Below are positions 59,219-64,000 of a stretch of DNA of 64,000 bases, piece after piece. Origin of the DNA: Galeopsis tetrahit (taxonomy: Eukaryota; Streptophyta; Magnoliopsida; Lamiales; Lamiaceae); the NCBI GenBank assembly GCA_963675135.1, contig OY776122.1, positions 13,376,881 through 13,440,880 of the forward strand, written 5' to 3'. The notes beneath the pieces are model-generated. The model had not been told where the DNA came from. It made no database searches and saw nothing but the letters and a program-made list of their open reading frames with translations. Position numbers and translations under genes: made by a program. Within the stretch, counting starts at the first letter, position 1, and every line of letters starts with the position of its first letter.

Positions 59219-59795
59219 CATGTTTAGAGAAGGACTTTGAACTCTCGTAAATCCACTAAAAAAATATTGAATGGTTGCTTAGGCTATAGATAAATTATAG
59301 TATAAAATCTTTAATCATAGGACCTGGAGATATATCTTATATAGAAAGATACAAATGTTTATAAAAAGGTCTCATGCATGAAACCAATTTTTATTAAACG
59401 CACATTGTATAATCAATGAACTTATAACTTGTTTTGAGGGCTAGAATAATGGGGGCCTATTTGGCTCAACCCATGTGGAGTGAAAAAAAAGATAATGAAA
59501 AATAATAATTTAAATAAATAAGGAATAAGAATATAATATGTTTAATATGGAGTTAATATAGTTTTTTTTTAATCTTTCAGGTATGAAATTAATAGTTTTC
59601 TATCTATCAGGTCCTAAATCAATAGAAAAAACTTTTTAAATCATAAATTGATAGTTTTACTATTTTCAAACTTTAAATTGATCATTATTCCTTCACACAT
59701 TTTTACACTTCAATCCCAAAAATTCTCTCATAATTTTGAACTTACCCTTATTAATTAATGAATGATAAATTTGTCACAAAGGCTAAAACATTATA
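59219..59795. other. AT-rich intergenic stretch
   Basis: No gene or bounded element recognised. Confidence 0.45.
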
Positions 59796-60018
59796 CTCCC
59801 TCTATCCACCAAAAGTAAGCTCACTTTTTTTTATACATATTTTTATTAAAATTATATTTTATTTATAAACAATATATTTAGAATAAAAAGTAAATAATAT
59901 ATTTGGTAGATACTTAATCTTGTTATTAAAGTAAAAAAAATACTCAAAAGTGAACTATTTAAATAGAATATACGTAAAAAAAAAAAAAAGTGAGCACACT
60001 TTTGGTGGACGAATGAAG
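59796..60018. mobile_element. Stowaway-like MITE, family 2
   Basis: Left end CTCCCTCTATCCACCAAAAG; right end, read inversely CTTCATTCGTCCACCAAAAG; TA flanks. It shares AAGCTCACTTTTTTTTATAC with 21774-22040. Confidence 0.75.
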
Positions 60019-62022
60019 TATAAAAAAGCGAGACTTCTATAAAATGTTTCATACATAAAATATAGTTAATTAAGACAAGTTAAAAAAAAAGTTGCACATT
60101 TTAAGGTAAGGATGAAAAATTCACGGGTACTTCACAAGTCAAACAAGGTCAAACAAATTTTCCAAATAAATCGTGCATAGCCAAAAATTGAATTAAAAAA
60201 TCGCTCATATATGTGCTATTATAAGGACATGTATGTTTTAAAACATATCTTTAAAAAAAATTGTGCATAAGCAATTAGAAAAACGCGTTCACATGTGTGC
60301 ATAAGATATAATTGTCCTTACACACTTACAATAATATATGTAATATATTAAAATATGTGTTACTATACAAACATAAATCAATAAATGTGTTATTTTAAGA
60401 AAGAGATGTGTTTATAGTAATATGAACAAAACACTATTATTGACCGTAAATACCCAAGTATAAGAGATGAATAACAAACTTAAAAAACATGAAAAAAAAA
60501 AGTTTGAAACACATTTAAGGACATGAGCTAAAAAAAATCTAATTAATTAAAGTATTATATTGTTACTTATTCTAACAATAACACACATTTGCGCTTATAA
60601 TACGAGTATATTTTTTTTTATCTATACACGATTTTTTTAATCCATTAAATCCGATTTGACCAGTAAAAGATCCGTAAATTTTTATCTCAATTAGTCAAAA
60701 ATGAGCATACAATATTTCATAATAAAAATGTACTTGTATTTGTGCAAATAAAAATAAATAGAGGGAGTATGTAGTAAAAAAATCATTTTAAATTAAAGCC
60801 ATTAAAAACAGTCACCAGATTGTAATACTACAAAATGCATCAATGATTAGAAATTAGCACAGAAATAGAGATATAAAGGTATGTTTAACATTGTTTAGTA
60901 GACAATTAATTACCCGTGATCTAAATATGTCATCATTTTTTATAGTAAATACAACTCTTCCAATTTTATTATTTCGTGGAACATCAAATCGTATGTTTCC
61001 TATTTACCCTTCCATTATTCTTCCTCGTCAAACAAATGTTTACACTAAATTTATATCAAACAAATTAAAAATAATGTGTAATAAGTGAAGTGTTGAGTAA
61101 TAATTTTATAAATTTTTATAAATAAAGTAAAACAACAATTGAATTAAGTGTAAAAACAATGACGTTTTGTATAAATATTTGAATATTTTGAGAGTGGAAT
61201 ATATGAATGAATTTTTATTTTTTTATGTACGAACAATTTTAAAACAAAGGAATAAAAAAATGTGCTAACAATTATGGAACATAAAAAATACTCTTGTATG
61301 AGTGACACTTAAACATTTTGCTAGTAAGATATTCCAATAAATAAATAAAATACATAAACCACATGTCACTTTTAAACGAAAAATATATAGAAGAACACTA
61401 AGGGGTGTTTGGTTCGGAATAAGAATTAAAATGATAATGATAGTGGTGGTAAAGAGACAAACATGGCCTTCACAACCATTAATTTTGTTTGGTTTATCAA
61501 ACTACTATTTAACAGTAAATTCAATTTACCCATTTCTTGATACATTTTTTCAAAGAATAACCATTACCTTTTCACTATAATTATTCCTCTTTTGTCCTCT
61601 TCATTCATACCATACCCTTTAAATTTACAAATCTTGTTGAAATTCTGTCTCTTACACTCTTTCCAAATACCTAGCTTAATTTTAAATGAAAGAGCCTCAA
61701 TACATATTCCAAACTGAAAAGACATTATTGTCCCTACACCCTAAAATATGCTCTCACCAAAACAATTCACAGCAAGAAAACACTGCCAATTAGGAACAAG
61801 ACAACATCTACCTTCATGTGAATCTTGTCCATTTCCTCCACATGTCTTAGCTGGCACCACCCAATCACCCCCTGACACCTGTCATTCACCCCACCCCACC
61901 CCCCTCAGTTCTTATCACTCCCACAATCATAACTCACTCATTCATATCTATCTCTCTGCTGCAGCATTTATTTCACACAAAGATTTAATTTTTCTGTCAA
62001 AAATAAAGAAAATTCCTTATTA
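60019..62022. other. AT-rich intergenic stretch and AGP upstream region
   Basis: No gene to about 61700. A Tourist-like left end (AGGGGTGTTTGGTTCGGAAT) occurs at 61403, but its partner was not found. From about 61740 the sequence becomes C-rich (ACCCCACCCC, CTCAC), probably the promoter and leader of the arabinogalactan-protein gene; the 91-codon open frame there has no family features. Confidence 0.45.
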
Positions 62023-62454
62023 ATGGCTTACTACATTACTCCATCACTCACCATTCTTGCAATAACATTTATAGCATTTTCATCAGTTTCAATTGCAGTA
62101 GAGAAAAGGGTAACTTTGTCATCTTCTACAATTTCAGCAGCACCTTCAATTCCACCTGATTATACTACTAATGCAGCAGCACCAGCATTGTCACCAGATA
62201 TTAGTCCACTTTTTCCTTCTCCAGGTGCCTCAAATCTTTCTCCTGCTGAATCCTCTGTTCCCTTAATACCCTCAAGTCCTAGCCCTCCTAATCCTGATGC
62301 AATGGAAGCTTCCGGCCCCGGGGCCGCTTTCGCCCCGTCCGACGGCCTTCCGGAGTCTTCCTCACATGGGCTGAATGTAGCTGTGTTCTTCAGTTCAATG
62401 GTGGTGGCGGTTGCTGCCATTTGGGTAAATCAAGATTCTGTTTTTACATTTTAG
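62023..62454 (+). CDS. Classical arabinogalactan protein (AGP25/26-like)
   Basis: Predicted secreted, GPI-anchored cell-surface proteoglycan core of 143 residues. A hydrophobic signal peptide occupies residues 1-25 (ILAITFIAFSSVSIA, probable cut before VEKRV). The middle is rich in Pro, Ala, Ser and Thr with motifs typical of this subgroup: TISAAPSIPP, LSPDISPLFPSPG and PLIPSSPSPPNPD; the prolines would be hydroxylated and carry arabinogalactan. A C-terminal hydrophobic stretch (LNVAVFFSSMVVAVAAIW) looks like the GPI-anchor signal. The last nine residues (VNQDSVFTF) are unusual for such a signal, and a GTAAAT just after the Trp codon could be a splice donor, so the real C-terminus may differ slightly. 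Confidence 0.85.
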   Translation: MAYYITPSLTILAITFIAFSSVSIAVEKRVTLSSSTISAAPSIPPDYTTNAAAPALSPDISPLFPSPGASNLSPAESSVPLIPSSPSPPNPDAMEASGPGAAFAPSDGLPESSSHGLNVAVFFSSMVVAVAAIWVNQDSVFTF

Positions 62455-63253
62455 TTTGCAACTTTTTTTTTTTCTATGCACTAAGTAAGATTTGTTGGTT
62501 TGATTTTGAGCTAGTGTATAGGTTGTATGGTGAGAATTATGGCATTTCTATTGATTGTGATTGATGTAGGATAATGATAATTCATCAGATATGTTTTTTC
62601 CTTTTTTATTATTATAATTGGCATCGTTTTGTAGCATTATATGTAATTTGAATCAATAAATTTGCAAGCTTTGTTTTCATGTTCAAGGATGATGGTTTTT
62701 AGGTACAAGATTTTAATTTCAAAAATCTAATTCATGTTTGTTTATATATACATTCTTTTTCATACTTTTCATTTTTTTCAATAATCTCACTGTCACTTAC
62801 TTTTTTATTATCTTTCTTCTCAATCTTATATTTTCTACAAATTGAAAATCGTGTTTCAAAAATACATTCTTTTTCATCCAATCTTATCCTACTACATCCA
62901 CAACCACACATACACAGAAGTCTTTTTACTATTTCAAGACTTTCTCAATCCCAAACATACCCATAGAGATAAACACGCGTTTCGCATCTTCTTAACCCAA
63001 AATAGCAGGAGACGAGAAAGGTTCCGTTTTTATGGTACCTTCGGGAACAGAACGGGGCAAGGTAAGCAACACGAAGGATAACAAATGAAAACACTAGATG
63101 TAATATTGAATGGAATGAGGAACTACAAACACAAAAGAATGTTTAAAGAATACAATTTTCACACAGTTGATATGCTAGTTAAGAAGCAATAAAAATTCCT
63201 AGTGCATATATTGACTTCTATCTTACATAAATATAACCCTTGTGCAACAATAT
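62455..63253. other. Convergent intergenic region
   Basis: Lies between the plus-strand AGP gene and the minus-strand NET3-type gene, so it should hold both 3' untranslated regions. AATCAATAAATTTG at about 62651 is a plausible poly(A) signal for the AGP gene. No other gene recognised. Confidence 0.5.
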
Positions 63254-63945
63254 TCAGACAGCAACTAGATTCACCGGTGTTTTCCCGAATCCACTGAACA
63301 ATCTCCCAAGAAAATTCTCCTTCAATTTGACGAGCTCAGTATTGTTTTCTTTCTTAGAAGTATTCTTCGAAAGACATTCTCTCATCTTCACATTCTCTTC
63401 TCTGATCAACTCCATCGCCAAACTCAGCTGCCTGATGACTTCGCGTTTCTCTTCGTCCTTCTGCTCGAGCTGTGCTCGTTGAGCCTCGTTTTCGTCTCTA
63501 AGCCTATCCACCTCTTTCTTCAACCTCATGACCTCTTCAACTTGTTCAGTTTCTGGTGCAAATGGACGATTTTGCCCCGTTTCTTCTTCTTCTTCTTCCT
63601 CCACCTCAGGATCATCGACTTCAGATTCATCAGACTCCTCGTCTGGTTCATAAACCTCGGAGTAGCTATCATAAGCTTTATCGTTCAAGCACAGAGAATG
63701 CGATTTCTCAAGTCGATACTTGGTGAAAGATAATGGAGACGACCATGGTGATGATAGGAGGCGGTTTCCAGGTTCAGACTTGACTTGATCATATCTCTCG
63801 GCTAATGAACGGTGAGTACGATAGAAGTCTTCGACCATCCTAATGAGCTCTGGTCTCTTCTTGTAGTACATTTCTGCTCGCTGGGCGAAGGAATCTGCGT
63901 CTTCCTCGACCAGCTTCAGCATTGTCTTTGTTTTCTCATCGAGCT
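63254..63945 (-). CDS. NETWORKED 3-like actin-binding protein, last exon (partial at window edge)
   Basis: C-terminal exon of a KIP1/NET-family protein, plant-specific proteins that link actin filaments to membranes. The exon begins at an acceptor CAG at 63946-63948 with two bases of a split codon, then LDEKTKTMLKLVEEDADSFA; RAEMYYKKRPELIRMVEDFY and RTHRSLAERYD follow, the second half of the NAB actin-binding domain. Its first half (the WWW part) must be on an upstream exon beyond 64000. After the NAB domain come an acidic stretch (residues about 90-120 of this exon) and a coiled coil (EEVMRLKKEVDRLRDE onward). The short C-terminus fits the NET3 subgroup. The frame ends at 63254 and the exon is intact. 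Confidence 0.9.
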
Positions 63946-64000
63946 CTGTTAAACATGACCCAAAATTTCAATCCATAATCAAGCATATGCTTCACAATTT

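Noticed and set aside
61748..62023. 91-codon frame upstream of the AGP gene
   Set aside because: Pro/His/Ser-rich translation of a C-rich leader that ends at the AGP start codon; more likely promoter and 5' UTR.

Overview
The window is nuclear DNA of a flowering plant, almost certainly a eudicot. It is strongly AT-rich, has short exons separated by long introns, carries a cytosolic-type tRNA gene, and is packed with plant transposon families. I cannot fix the genus. All reading frames were interpreted by eye, and family names rest on motifs and remembered family features, not on a search.

Host genes: a tRNA-Gly(CCC) gene on the minus strand near 3.2 kb; a 21-exon plus-strand gene at 10.2-20.7 kb for the chloroplast DegP-type serine protease DEG2, with two GC-AG introns; two minus-strand, 4-exon YUCCA10-type flavin monooxygenase genes at 24.7-28.2 kb and 36.1-40.6 kb, the second with a 1-nt frameshift, and the relic of a third copy's first exon between them at 30.8 kb; a short arabinogalactan-protein gene at 62.0 kb; and the last exon of a NETWORKED-3-type actin-binding protein gene cut off by the right window edge.

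Mobile DNA fills most of the rest. A near-complete 5.8-kb L1-type LINE at 43.4-49.1 kb lies between target-site duplications and is broken by three stop codons and one frameshift. At 52.4-59.2 kb there is a three-level nest: a TIR element of about 1.2 kb holds a likely solo LTR, which holds a 3.4-kb MULE with FAR1 and Ulp1-like relics; a sister of the outer TIR element sits just to the left. At 22.0-24.5 kb there is another three-level nest (Harbinger-like element, hAT element, Stowaway), and a sister of the Harbinger-like element lies at 41.8-42.9 kb. Smaller items are Stowaway and Tourist MITEs, two SINE-like insertions with clear target duplications, a foldback-like element with inverted arrays at 4.6-6.2 kb, and three arrays of one dispersed AAAAGTGYAA-type repeat.

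The host genes have no evident shared pathway. The YUCCA pair is a local tandem duplication whose spacer was enlarged by repeats. DEG2, the arabinogalactan protein and the NET3 gene are independent neighbours.
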